Shown piece after piece: positions 10,808 to 19,826 of a DNA stretch of 64,000 nt; position 1 is the first letter of the stretch, and each line of letters opens with the position of its first letter. A model generated the notes under the pieces. That model was given only the letters and a program-made list of their open reading frames with translations, searched no databases and was not told the origin of the DNA. Made by a program: the position numbers and the translations under genes. The stretch comes from Nannochloris sp. 'desiccata' (taxonomy: Eukaryota; Chlorophyta; Trebouxiophyceae; Chlorellales; Chlorellaceae). Location: positions 310,001 to 374,000 of the forward strand of contig JAGTXX020000003.1 in the NCBI GenBank assembly GCA_019044685.2. Reading direction: 5' to 3'.

Positions 10808-10966
10808 CAGAACTCTGGGAACAACTGGGAAACGGGCGGGATCCTCAATCTTTGTGATCTAAGTAAATCAAATACCTCTGGGAACACAGCGGACCCTTGG
10901 GAAACGGGCGATGCCCGCTCTCAGACCTTTTCCATGGCCGTGATTCTCACCACAATCTTCACCGCC
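10808..10966 (+). repeat. Dispersed GGGAAAC-rich repeat, copy B
   Basis: Second copy of the repeat described at 7728-7895, in the same orientation. Conserved blocks are GGGAAACGGGC, GATCCTCA, CTCTGGGAACACAGCGGACC, CTTGGGAAACGGGCGATGCC, CTCTCAGACCTTTTCCATGG and CTTCACCGCCAT. It differs from copy A by small indels and substitutions, so the duplication is not recent. Confidence 0.7.
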
Positions 10967-11222
10967 ATGAGGATCGAAATACATACCTTAAATATACATA
11001 TGGCTCTATTCAGCACAGCAGAAGATACAGACGAAGACAATGAAATATGAAAAGGGAATTTTCGCCAAAAGAAGGGCTATTTTCTTTTTTAATGGAGGCG
11101 ATTCAGGTGGATTAGAATCAGCACATGTGATCTGTCCAAGAAGTCGGCCACGTGGCAGCCAGCAGAATCCCCTGGATCAGAACCTTACCAGGAATCCAAC
11201 ATCAGTATCTCCCTTGGTCAGC

Positions 11223-11352
11223 GCGCTGAGCCTTCCATCTCTTTTTTGAGGTTTTTATAAACTTGCCTGGCCACCGCCACCGCCAAAGCGCTGAGCCTTC
11301 CATCTCTTTTTTGAGGTTTTTATAAACTTGCCTGGCCACCGCCACCGCCACC
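11223..11352 (+). repeat. Two tandem copies of a 65-bp unit
   Basis: The unit starting GCGCTGAGCCTTCCATCTC and containing TTTTTATAAACTTGCCTGG is followed at once by a second, near-identical copy with period 65. Each copy ends in a short CCACCG microrepeat, which may have seeded the duplication. It encodes no long ORF. Confidence 0.85.
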
Positions 11353-12401
11353 GCTGTCTCAAAGTAAACCTGCCAAGAACCACTAGATGATATGATGGTG
11401 CAGGATATCAGCTTATATGCGAAACAGCCATGCGCATTTTCGCAAAGTAATAAGTATAAAAAAGAAGAAGACCGGCAATTTTCACGATGATTTCCACGGG
11501 CACATGCACGGCCGCCAACACGGCCGCCTGTCCACGATGCAAAGCACGATGCTCTCCTGGCTGCATCAGAGATGCCATCTGAGGTCTGCTGGAGTGGCCA
11601 TTGGAAAAAAGATAAGTGAAAAGTGGCGCCATTGCTGAAGGCGGCGGTCGGCGGAAGGGGCGGCGGGAGGGCGGCAGCACCACCCTGGCAGCACCTTGAC
11701 CTTACCGCTCAGCGTCACTCCCCTCCTGCAGTCGCCCCAGGGTTCCAGCCTCACTGCTGTCGCTGATACAGACGCACCTGGCGAGCTGCCCTCCTTGAGC
11801 TCCAGCTGATTGATGTTTCTGGCTGATTGATCAAAATTCAACGATGCCGCCTGAAAAACCACGGCAGGCGCCTGTTGGTGCCGGAAATGGATATAAAGAT
11901 ATAAGCTCTATAAGATGCAGAGCATTGCGCTCCTCCTGACTCCTTCCCTCCTCGTCTGAGATCCCGTCGGCGGTGGTGATCAACATTTCTTTTCAAGCTT
12001 CGCTCCTGAACAGGCCCGAGCAGAAGGGCGCAAAATACTTGCGGGAAACGTGACCAACAGTATTTTTTGAGTATTTTCGATTAAATCCCTGTTTCCCAAT
12101 CGATGAAGTTACAAAAGGCTGGTGTTTCCCAGCGCACCATACCCCACAGCATGAAGCATCCTGCAAGGCCCGAGCGGAACCCTTGAAGGGCGGGCAGCTT
12201 GGTGATCCCTCGAGATCATGCAATACTAAGTTTGGCTTAACATCAAGTTGAAGTTCAAGCTTTCAAAGTTTGCGATTAGAGACAAAAGAATTCGAGCACA
12301 AAATGCTCTCGGATATCGCACTGTGAACACGTTTATGTATATTAAATCTTTTTAAAATAATCACGACGCTATGCAGAATTGTCTCTTTGAAATTTGAATA
12401 C

Positions 12402-12725
12402 TGTAGTGCTCCAAATGTTTGCGAACACTAATGTTTGCGAGCTTTTTGGGAAGAGCATTTAGCTGCTCCAAAATTTTGCGAGAAATTTTGATCCAGAAAC
12501 TCTCTAAATCCTAAATTTTGCGTATAAAATTTTCAAATGGTCTATTAAAAACGTGTTACAATTCATTACTATAACAACTTTGGAGTTCTTTTACTCCAAA
12601 GAAAATTTTTGGCTGCTCCTAATTTTTGCGAAGAAAATAGCCTGAAAAACTCCTATCCCCTAATGTTTGCGAGCTATTTTTTAAAACAATTAATTCAAAA
12701 CGCAAAAACATTTGGAGCACTACAG
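12402..12725. mobile_element. MITE with 20-bp terminal inverted repeats and TA target duplication
   Basis: The left end CTGTAGTGCTCCAAATGTTT has its exact reverse complement at the right end. It is flanked on both sides by TA (12400-12401 and 12726-12727), the target duplication of Tc1/mariner/pogo transposons. The 324-bp AT-rich interior has no ORF. It contains repeated sub-motifs: CTAATGTTTGCGAGCT near 12429 and 12661, and GCTGCTCC near 12471 and 12611. This gives it a two-fold internal pattern. It looks like a non-autonomous deletion derivative. No autonomous partner is in the window. It ends 29 bp before the TAD3 start codon, so it occupies that gene's promoter or 5' UTR. Confidence 0.85.
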
Positions 12726-12754
12726 TATATTCTTGCAAATCACATGCAGACCAG

Positions 12755-13972
12755 ATGATAGATTCCTCAAAGTTTAGAGACCCAATCCTCATTCCTGCCC
12801 ACGATAAGAATTCTCTTGAGCTCATCGATGTATATTGCTGCACAATCGATGCCAAATTATGCAGTGCCCTTGTAGGCAAGCTCTCAGCGTTGGCACCGCT
12901 CAGAAGCATCAAACATGCCAAGTGGATTAGAAAAAGAAAAGATCAGCCTAATAAACTCGACATTCTTGTACTCCCAGTCCATCAAGAAGACTCTCTAGAA
13001 GATGAGGATGCAGATGATTTAAATCCAGATTCAGTAATTCCAAGTCAAAGAACAATGGCAACAGAAACACCGACGTTTCACCAAGCTCCTTCTTTACTCC
13101 CCTCTGGTGAGCTTCCATTATCAGTCCTCCCTTCACCTCTAGCTTCTCTATTACAAGCTTTCACTCAAGGTGTTTTTATTGTACAAATTCCTCGGTACCC
13201 TCCACACACGAAAGAAGATCAACTTTCTTGGGGCAAGTACTGGCCCATCGGCATACAGCTCCCCACAAAAAGAATTCTCCGGGATAAAATACAGCTTTTT
13301 GATGAAGAAATAGATGAAATGAAACGTAATATGGAGATAGTATTGGGTATGATGGACACGCAGATGAAATCAGGGGGCGATTTGGAGCTGAACGCGTGTA
13401 TTATTGTTGATCCTAGTAGTAAGAAGACAGCAAGCAGGAGTGAAATTGATGGCGGCAAAGAGAAGGAGATATTTGAACGCAATGAAGCTAGTAATAGAAA
13501 AGAAGCTGATAGTATTATAGGTTCTGGTGTAAATGAAACTGGGATCCACCCGCTCCGGCATGCAGCTATGGTTGCGATTGAATCTGTCGCTACATGGCAA
13601 AAGAAAACGTGGTTTAGTAGTGATATTGATATCAATAACAAAATACAATCTGTCGAGGACGGCGACGACAGCGAAGAAGAAGAGGTGAAGCGGCGGCGAA
13701 TTACCTTGGAACTTAAAGAAGATCCTAATAGAATTGATCCACCAATAATAGATGAATCTACGCCGTATCTATGTACTGGGTATGATTGCTATCTGGTGCA
13801 CGAACCTTGCATAATGTGTGCAATGGCGCTCGTACATTCCCGGCTTAGACGAGTAATATTTTGTAAGAAGGATGAAAAGGGAGGTGCGTTGAGTGGATGT
13901 GGTTTTAAATTACATTCAAAGAGAACGCTAAATCATCATTATGTTGTCTATCATCTACCTTTAATCGAGTAG
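12755..13972 (+). CDS. TAD3: tRNA-specific adenosine deaminase, subunit TAD3/ADAT3
   Basis: Single-exon gene of 405 aa. The C-terminal deaminase fold carries HPLRHAAMVAIE at about 265-276, where the catalytic glutamate of the active subunit is replaced. The zinc motif HEPCIMCAMALVHSR at about 349-363 and GCGFKLHSKRTLNHHY near the end are also present. This is the pattern of TAD3/ADAT3. That protein is the non-catalytic partner of TAD2 in A34-to-I34 editing of tRNA anticodons. The N-terminal half is the TAD3-specific domain with a long acidic insert. A further charged insert of about 40 residues (KVKRRR-type basic and EEEE-type acidic) splits the deaminase core between the H-x-V and PCxxC elements. 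The ATG used is the first after a MITE that ends 29 bp upstream. Confidence 0.88.
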   Translation: MIDSSKFRDPILIPAHDKNSLELIDVYCCTIDAKLCSALVGKLSALAPLRSIKHAKWIRKRKDQPNKLDILVLPVHQEDSLEDEDADDLNPDSVIPSQRTMATETPTFHQAPSLLPSGELPLSVLPSPLASLLQAFTQGVFIVQIPRYPPHTKEDQLSWGKYWPIGIQLPTKRILRDKIQLFDEEIDEMKRNMEIVLGMMDTQMKSGGDLELNACIIVDPSSKKTASRSEIDGGKEKEIFERNEASNRKEADSIIGSGVNETGIHPLRHAAMVAIESVATWQKKTWFSSDIDINNKIQSVEDGDDSEEEEVKRRRITLELKEDPNRIDPPIIDESTPYLCTGYDCYLVHEPCIMCAMALVHSRLRRVIFCKKDEKGGALSGCGFKLHSKRTLNHHYVVYHLPLIE

Positions 13973-14174
13973 AATTTTTGAAATTGAAAATTGTGATTCG
14001 AAATTTTTAAGACACACAATTTACTTTTGAAAAATTGAGAGCTTCGGAACAGATTCATCACTGAATTTTTTTGCTTATCAAAGCTCTCTCTTCCCCTTCA
14101 AACCCAGTTGTTAAAGACATATATACGTGCACCCTCTCTCCTAGGTGTCGGACAATCACTACTAATAACCAGAA

Positions 14175-14453
14175 ATGTCTCAAACTGAAAATATCAAGGC
14201 AGCAGGCCTTTCTGAAGAACGAGGCTCTGAACCTGTTGCCCAAGGCGACCACGTTGCCTGGAAATGGGGTGCTGGTATGGCTGAAGGCCATGTATCTGAA
14301 CTTTCTGAATCGAAAATGGTGAAAGAAACTAAACCCGGTGTGAATGTTACCAGGAAAGGTGAACCTGACAACCCGGCGCTGTTTATTGAGAGAGACGGTG
14401 GCAATGATGTGGTCAAGAAGCAAAGTGAAGTTTATAAAATGCATGATGAATAA
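14175..14453 (+). CDS. Hva1/TUDOR-like DUF2945 protein, 92 aa
   Basis: A single-exon small protein. GDHVAWKWGAG, then EGHVSE, KETKPGVNVTRKGE, DNPALFIE and NDVVKKQSEV follow the order of the DUF2945 family (PF11160, hypervirulence-associated protein TUDOR domain). The family is a small beta-barrel of unknown biochemical role, found widely in bacteria, fungi and algae. The 24 residues before it are polar. An (AAT)8 microsatellite lies 14 bp after the stop, in the 3' UTR. Confidence 0.82.
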   Translation: MSQTENIKAAGLSEERGSEPVAQGDHVAWKWGAGMAEGHVSELSESKMVKETKPGVNVTRKGEPDNPALFIERDGGNDVVKKQSEVYKMHDE

Positions 14454-14466
14454 ACAAGGGTGAATA

Positions 14467-14490
14467 AATAATAATAATAATAATAATAAT
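14467..14490 (+). repeat. (AAT)8 microsatellite
   Basis: Eight perfect AAT units lie just downstream of the DUF2945 stop codon, presumably in its 3' UTR. Confidence 0.95.
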
Positions 14491-14694
14491 GGTTGGCGAT
14501 TTACACAATTTAAAGTAAAGCACAAGATGTGTGGAAAGAGCAATTTTCAGAAGAGGGAGTGGGGGGGAACATAAACATTAAGAGCTCAAGATAAATAAAA
14601 GCAGTAGAAAATGCAGAGCTTTTAGACGGAGTTAAGTATATATCTATAGACCTATAGGTAGTGGTCAAATGCAAGGTTTTTTTGTTGAGTTCCT

Positions 14695-15678
14695 TTAAGA
14701 GGAAGATCTTTCTGCCCACTCAAGCAGGAAGATTTCTCCAGCAGTGCGTCCAACGACACTGCCAAATTCGTCGACGTACCACCATTTGGAGACAAACTCC
14801 TTGGCGTACGCATTGAGACGCGTGGAAACGAATTCCTTTGCGTAGGGATTAAGCCTGGTAGGTACAAACTCTTTGGCATTAGGGTTCAATTTGAATTCAG
14901 ACGCCCTCTTTTCTTTCCCAGAATTAGAGCCGCCATAGCAGCTGCCACCAGCACCGTCTTTGTCGCCAGTTTTTTTCAGCTGGTCAACACGCACCAAGGC
15001 CGACTTCTTCGCAGCTTTAATTGCTACGGTGCCATTATTAATATTAAACGGCCCAAGAACTGAGCCATGGGCACTCAGGGGCGTAGCCCCACCAGGAGTG
15101 CCAACACTGCTGGCGTTGGACACAGAGCGGTCAAACTTGGCTAAAGCAGCCACGGTCTTGATTGGGCGAAGAGGAGGGGTGATGATATCCTCTTTTGCAT
15201 CTTTGGCGTTAATTTCAGCAGTTTTGGCCACATTGGAAGGCTCAACCAGACCAGTCTTCTGCTGCTCATCGAGCTCAGGCAGCAAGGTTGGGAGCTGCAA
15301 TGCCAAGTGGTTAAATGCCGGCATTTTTATTACGTCAGTATCTGCAGTGGCGGTAGGAGCAATAGAAGAGCTAAATGTGGAAACAACACATTTCTGCGCT
15401 GCTTTTGCTCCAATTGAGCTGTTGCCAATGGGCACCAGTTGGTTGACAACCATTTCGTCAAGTCCAACTGGTGACGTATCATCTACCAAATCCTCATCAA
15501 TAGCTTCTGCTATGTCCACAACATCATCTGTTGGTTCAGCCTCGAAATTCGTAACCTTTTTAGCCTCACGAGCTGCCATGGCCTTGTGGCGCAAAGATCG
15601 CACAAGTCTAAATACACCTCCAACGGCAACTGCAGCAAGAATTGAAGAATGCGTTTGAATATCAATATTATACGACAT
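14695..15678 (-). CDS. Novel protein with N-terminal membrane segment and three tandem PAM2-like motifs
   Basis: Single-exon ORF of 327 aa. Residues 13-25 (ILAAVAVGGVFRL) are a short hydrophobic stretch followed by basic residues, so a membrane anchor or an organelle signal is possible. The middle (40-250) is disordered, Ala/Ser/acidic. Residues 264-299 are three back-to-back 12-residue units: LNPNAKEFVPTR, LNPYAKEFVSTR and LNAYAKEFVSKW. Each resembles the PAM2 consensus (LNPNAKEFVP), the peptide that binds the MLLE domain of poly(A)-binding protein in ataxin-2, PAIP and plant CID proteins. The first unit, preceded by SEFK, is a near-perfect match and the next two drift from it. The C terminus (WWYVDEFGSVVG) is more hydrophobic. 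No other domain was recognised. Confidence 0.7.
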   Translation of the reverse strand: MSYNIDIQTHSSILAAVAVGGVFRLVRSLRHKAMAAREAKKVTNFEAEPTDDVVDIAEAIDEDLVDDTSPVGLDEMVVNQLVPIGNSSIGAKAAQKCVVSTFSSSIAPTATADTDVIKMPAFNHLALQLPTLLPELDEQQKTGLVEPSNVAKTAEINAKDAKEDIITPPLRPIKTVAALAKFDRSVSNASSVGTPGGATPLSAHGSVLGPFNINNGTVAIKAAKKSALVRVDQLKKTGDKDGAGGSCYGGSNSGKEKRASEFKLNPNAKEFVPTRLNPYAKEFVSTRLNAYAKEFVSKWWYVDEFGSVVGRTAGEIFLLEWAERSSS

Positions 15679-16928
15679 GTATAAAGGGTATCAGAGGGAC
15701 TCTGGCTGTAGTTATTGGCAAAAATACCCACTGCCCATCTATTAACAATGAGTACGGAAGTAGCAGCTGCAGCCCTGCCAGGACCGCCACCGCACATTCA
15801 ATTGCGTTATTATATGTTAGTGTACGACTTACCCACGCCGACAGCCAATAGCAATGGCTGTCCACAATGAGAACGTCTCATCGTAGTAAATCCTTGGCTC
15901 AAACTATAGGCCAAGCTCTCACCAATTGGTAATGAATTACCAATAAATAACTTTGTCAGTATTAAACCGCTGTAATAAAATCAGCATGCGTAACTTTAAC
16001 GCTAAATTAATATGGTGAGAAGGGCAGTTGCAGACTGCTTTTAACCAACCACCCCCCACTAGTCCATGTGTCTTTTCCAGTCCAGCTGGCAAAAAAAGGT
16101 GTCCTAGACGCTCAAAGTAGATGCAGAAGCGGCATGTAGCCGAGCAGTAATAGAAAGTACTATCACCTAAGCACGGGGGCCGCCAACTAGTCAGAATTTG
16201 CAGAGACTGAGAGGCTTTTCTGCTCCTGCCGCAACGACCGCTGCATCACAACGTTGACCAGCAAAAGTTGTTGCGCCAAAGCTAGTAGACAGGCTTTCAA
16301 TCATTCCATACCCAATTAGTGAATTTATTGCGTTATAATTGGGAAGCATGGCATCTCCCAAACCGGTGCAAAGCAATATTTCTGACACAGCACGAGCTCA
16401 TCGAAAGCTGTTGATGTCTAGCCAAAAAGCAGCCTTGGTCACTTCTTGATAGCTTTGATAAATCTTGCTAAATTATAGCGGTTATCAAGAGACTGATGAA
16501 AGTCTAAAAAGCTGAAGTTTCTATCCCAAGGCAAGCTCATGTTCAGGAATGAAGAACTTGGCAGCAGAGAAAGTCACAGCTACATACCTTTCAATCGATA
16601 AAATTAGTTCTCTTCTTGCATTAAATATATAGAATACCAGATTTATATCACTTGGGCAGCTCATTTGGCAAACAGCCTCAGCACAGAAGCTTTTCTGAGC
16701 AGGGTATGCTCCCGCACGCTGCGTGACGCTGGGTGCCCATGACAAATAAGCTAGCTTTTCTAGATTCAACTGTCAACTTCTCAAGTAATGTTACATGCAG
16801 CATATGAAATGCAGGACCAGTATCACTGAAGGGTCTCAAGGTCGCGCAGGTATTGTTACAAGATACAAATTAGTAGTTATGGTGTTTCTGGATAGTTGTC
16901 GTCTGTTAAAATTAGTCAGAATATATTG
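15679..16928. other. Intergenic, no gene seen
   Basis: This is 1.25 kb between two minus-strand genes. Short minus-strand frames (for example 16191-16388 and 16521-16769) show no domain or conserved composition and were not accepted. A small inverted repeat, ATTGGTAAT/ATTACCAAT, lies near 15923. Confidence 0.4.
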
Positions 16929-19415
16929 TTATTTAGTTCTATTCTGATAAGATGCGCACATCATCCTTAACTCTTCATGTTCTCTCTTCAATTGATGCAA
17001 CTCAGCAAAGAATACAGCATCGAAAGGAGCCAGCTCTCGTTTCAACACCTCTTCTCGTTCCAGCGCTGATGCCAACTCGGCTCGTGCAGACACCAGCTCA
17101 TTCACCACTATCTTAGGAGTCAACCCCTCAGCAACAAGCGCTAGTGCTTCATCACATGCAGAATGTTTTAATGCAGCTAGTTGTGCATCACGTTCTCGCA
17201 GGGCTCGCTCTAATTCCGCGATCTGGGCATTTATAATTTCATCTCTTGCAGCAGCATTCTCTTTTCCTCGCCTTTTTGCATCTCTAAGCTGACCTCTCAG
17301 GGCGCTAATCATAACCTGGGCATCTGCAGCTTCTCTTTGGGCTATACGAACTCGTTCATGATCCATTTCTGCGTCGTTCATAGCTGCTTCGAGCTCTTTT
17401 ACGCGTTCAGCAGCAAGTTTTGCTCTCTCGACTGCTTGCATGTATTTCGCACTACTGACACCGTTCTCGAGACCTTTTCGTGTCTTTTCTAGCGCAGATT
17501 TGAGTAAAGAAATGGTATCAAGTAGTTGTTGCTCTCTATCTGAGCCTCCAGAGAGACTGCTGCCTTTTTTTTTCGTTGCTATAATGTTGCTGCTGCTTTG
17601 ACGACGGTCTTGTTTTGCAAGATAAGGAGATGCCTGTGATTTATTATGTTCACAATTACTAGTTTGACCGAGCCCTTCTAACATAAACTGCAAACGTTGC
17701 TGAAGACGTTCTGCACGTGCTGTAGCTTGGTCTCTTTGTAGCTCTAAATCCAATATCTTTAAATCTCTTGCAACGCTGCCAGCGCTACTGCTGCCTCTCT
17801 CTACTACGCTAGAGATCTGCAGAGTGTTGCTTGACTCTGTGTACAGGGAGGGACAGTAACTTGACTTTTTGTTTCCATTTTTAACATCCAGAGAAACTGG
17901 CGCGGAGAAAGACGAATAAAAATCAGCAGCTGGACTTGTGCTATCGGCGCCGGTGGCGCAGTTGAAAATTGAAGTCTGCTGATGTTTGCCTCCTTGTGTT
18001 GCTGCTAAGTGCCGTTCCAACGCATCATATCTCTGCTGCAATGCTTCCATTTCTTCCATTATTTTTTGTACTACTGTACCAGGTACATTTTTCTTCCCAC
18101 CTGGTCCTCCATTGTATTTCAATTCTTGCTTTTCCAGTTTAGAGAGTAGATTGCGACCATTTGCTTGACTCTGTGCCAGCTCATTATTCAAGCGATTCAC
18201 TTGAGATTGCAACATTTCTTGTGCTTTTCTCGCAGTTTCTGTCTCTTTAGACTTTTCTTGCAGCTTATTTTGCAAGAATTCAATGCGTTTTTGCAATTTT
18301 TTACCTTCTTGCCACTGCTCCACAGCCACCTCACTCGGTTTTTTCATGTCTGCAAATTCTTTTTCTCGCTCTTTTGCAGCTTTTCGCAAAGTTGATATCT
18401 GAGAATTAGCTTCAGATGCATCTAATTCAGCATTCCTAAGCTGTATTTCAAGTTTGTTATACTTTTTCTGCATCTCTGCTGCCTGAGCCATCACAGCTTT
18501 TGGTGCCGCAGCAGACACCACTTTGGCTTCGAGGTTCTGCACTACTTCTTGTAAGCGAGCTATTTCTCTTCCTCGAGATTCTATTTGGCGACGTGCTTGA
18601 AGCAATTGCAATCGCAAGGTTGCTGAAGTAGGCGGGGGGGACGATTCTTCTCCTTTGGTGTATGCGTCTTCTTCATTGGGAGTTGCTTCAGTGGCAGCAA
18701 ACTCCTCTCGACCACTCCTGCTGGTGCTGCTAGTGATGTCGCTACTTTCACCCTCGATTTCACTGCTTTTGTGGTACATTAGTAATTTGAGTTCACCTGG
18801 ATGGCGCTTGCTTGGTTGCTCTTGGTATACGCTTTCTTCCTCCTCCAGGCTGGTTACGGAATTGGAATCTTCATTTTGGGAAGGAGAAGAAGAAGAGGGA
18901 GAGGAGGAAGAAAGTGAGGCAGCAAACGGGTCCGTTTTATCATCCTGGAGGGCCAACTCTTTGCCCCCCTCTTCATCAGCAAGTTCGTCGAGACTGCTGC
19001 TGCTGGCACTGTCTTCTTTCTTCTCCCGCTGCTGTCGTTGCTGCAGCTTAAGCTTTCCAAAATCTCTTTGAATTTCGATAATTTGAGACAATAAGTTCGT
19101 AAACTGCTGCTGAGCTTCTGCAGCTGACTGAGGTGAAGGTGGGCTGGCACCACCAGCAGTGGTGTTGGTAGTCTCAGTGGCCGCTGAGGTTGAGAATTGA
19201 ATATTTGAAAATAAATCCTGAAGTTCTCCTTCAAAAAGGGGGACTCCATGCGGTTCCCGGCCTTCTAAGAACGCAATAGCGGTTTCCAATTGAATATGCA
19301 GTTGGTGTAAGCCTTGGAGCTGTGTAGTAAGCTCGTCTTGTTCTGAAACTGACAGTTGCGGTTCAGCGCTGCGAAGAGGCGGTGGCGGCTCAACTGCCAA
19401 CCCAAGAGCTGGCAT
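16929..19415 (-). CDS. Coiled-coil protein, 828 aa, CEP290-like C-terminal tail
   Basis: Intronless ORF. The first 270 residues are disordered, Ser/Glu-rich, with short helices (TTQLQGLHQLHIQLE). Three coiled-coil blocks follow, at about 275-445, 545-590 and 630-815, with heptad-like Leu/Glu/Lys/Gln patterns and no globular domain. The tail LKRELAPFDAVFFAELHQLK (about 794-813) resembles the extreme C terminus of the ciliary transition-zone protein CEP290 as I remember it. CEP290 is about three times longer, and coiled coils match each other easily. A cytoskeletal or centriolar scaffold role is plausible but not shown. It is divergently arranged with the isomerase gene at 19827. Confidence 0.75.
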   Translation of the reverse strand: MPALGLAVEPPPPLRSAEPQLSVSEQDELTTQLQGLHQLHIQLETAIAFLEGREPHGVPLFEGELQDLFSNIQFSTSAATETTNTTAGGASPPSPQSAAEAQQQFTNLLSQIIEIQRDFGKLKLQQRQQREKKEDSASSSSLDELADEEGGKELALQDDKTDPFAASLSSSSPSSSSPSQNEDSNSVTSLEEEESVYQEQPSKRHPGELKLLMYHKSSEIEGESSDITSSTSRSGREEFAATEATPNEEDAYTKGEESSPPPTSATLRLQLLQARRQIESRGREIARLQEVVQNLEAKVVSAAAPKAVMAQAAEMQKKYNKLEIQLRNAELDASEANSQISTLRKAAKEREKEFADMKKPSEVAVEQWQEGKKLQKRIEFLQNKLQEKSKETETARKAQEMLQSQVNRLNNELAQSQANGRNLLSKLEKQELKYNGGPGGKKNVPGTVVQKIMEEMEALQQRYDALERHLAATQGGKHQQTSIFNCATGADSTSPAADFYSSFSAPVSLDVKNGNKKSSYCPSLYTESSNTLQISSVVERGSSSAGSVARDLKILDLELQRDQATARAERLQQRLQFMLEGLGQTSNCEHNKSQASPYLAKQDRRQSSSNIIATKKKGSSLSGGSDREQQLLDTISLLKSALEKTRKGLENGVSSAKYMQAVERAKLAAERVKELEAAMNDAEMDHERVRIAQREAADAQVMISALRGQLRDAKRRGKENAAARDEIINAQIAELERALRERDAQLAALKHSACDEALALVAEGLTPKIVVNELVSARAELASALEREEVLKRELAPFDAVFFAELHQLKREHEELRMMCASYQNRTK

Positions 19416-19826
19416 TTTTGAGAGCTTTTGGAAAGCAAGGCTGAAAATGAGGGTGTTCTGGAGCTGGCCCTATCCGAAATGTAGCTCTATCCACTCGACT
19501 CGCCAGATATCACTGAGAAATATACGGCTTTGAATCTGGCAAGGATTGAATTCCAAGATTCAAATGTCTCCTAGGATTTAGCCTCCACGCTTAAATAACA
19601 AGTTTACCCATCTTCCAATATTCCAACTTTACTGTTTAAATATCAACTTAATAACGACAGAAGTGAGAAACAGAGCGAAACGTTCGAAGTTTGACCTCGA
19701 AATTTAAAATTTTCTAGCAAGGCTACCAATTGCATGCCTGAATTAGCGTAATTGAGGCAGCTATGGGGCATTTACAGCAAACTAGAGATTATTTGAAATT
19801 AAATTACCGCCTATAAAGTTGCCAAA
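19416..19826. other. Divergent intergenic region, 411 bp
   Basis: Spacer between the heads of the coiled-coil gene (minus) and the isomerase gene (plus), so it must contain both promoters. It is AT-rich. No repeat or known element was recognised. Confidence 0.45.

Larger units (their letters stand above)
10620..12401. other. Accessory gene-free region
   Basis: This is 1.8 kb upstream of the ATPase gene with no credible coding frame. It contains repeat copy B, a 65-bp tandem duplication and a GC-rich patch at about 11480-11780. Around 12000-12200 there are further isolated GGGAAAC/GTTTCCC motifs. The mix of base compositions and repeats suggests layers of decayed mobile DNA, but I see no recognisable transposase remnant. 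Confidence 0.45.

Noticed and set aside
16191..16769. Two minus-strand ORFs of 65 and 82 codons in the 15.7-16.9 kb spacer
   Set aside because: No domain, signal or conserved pattern, and no plausible splice joins. They are likely chance open frames.
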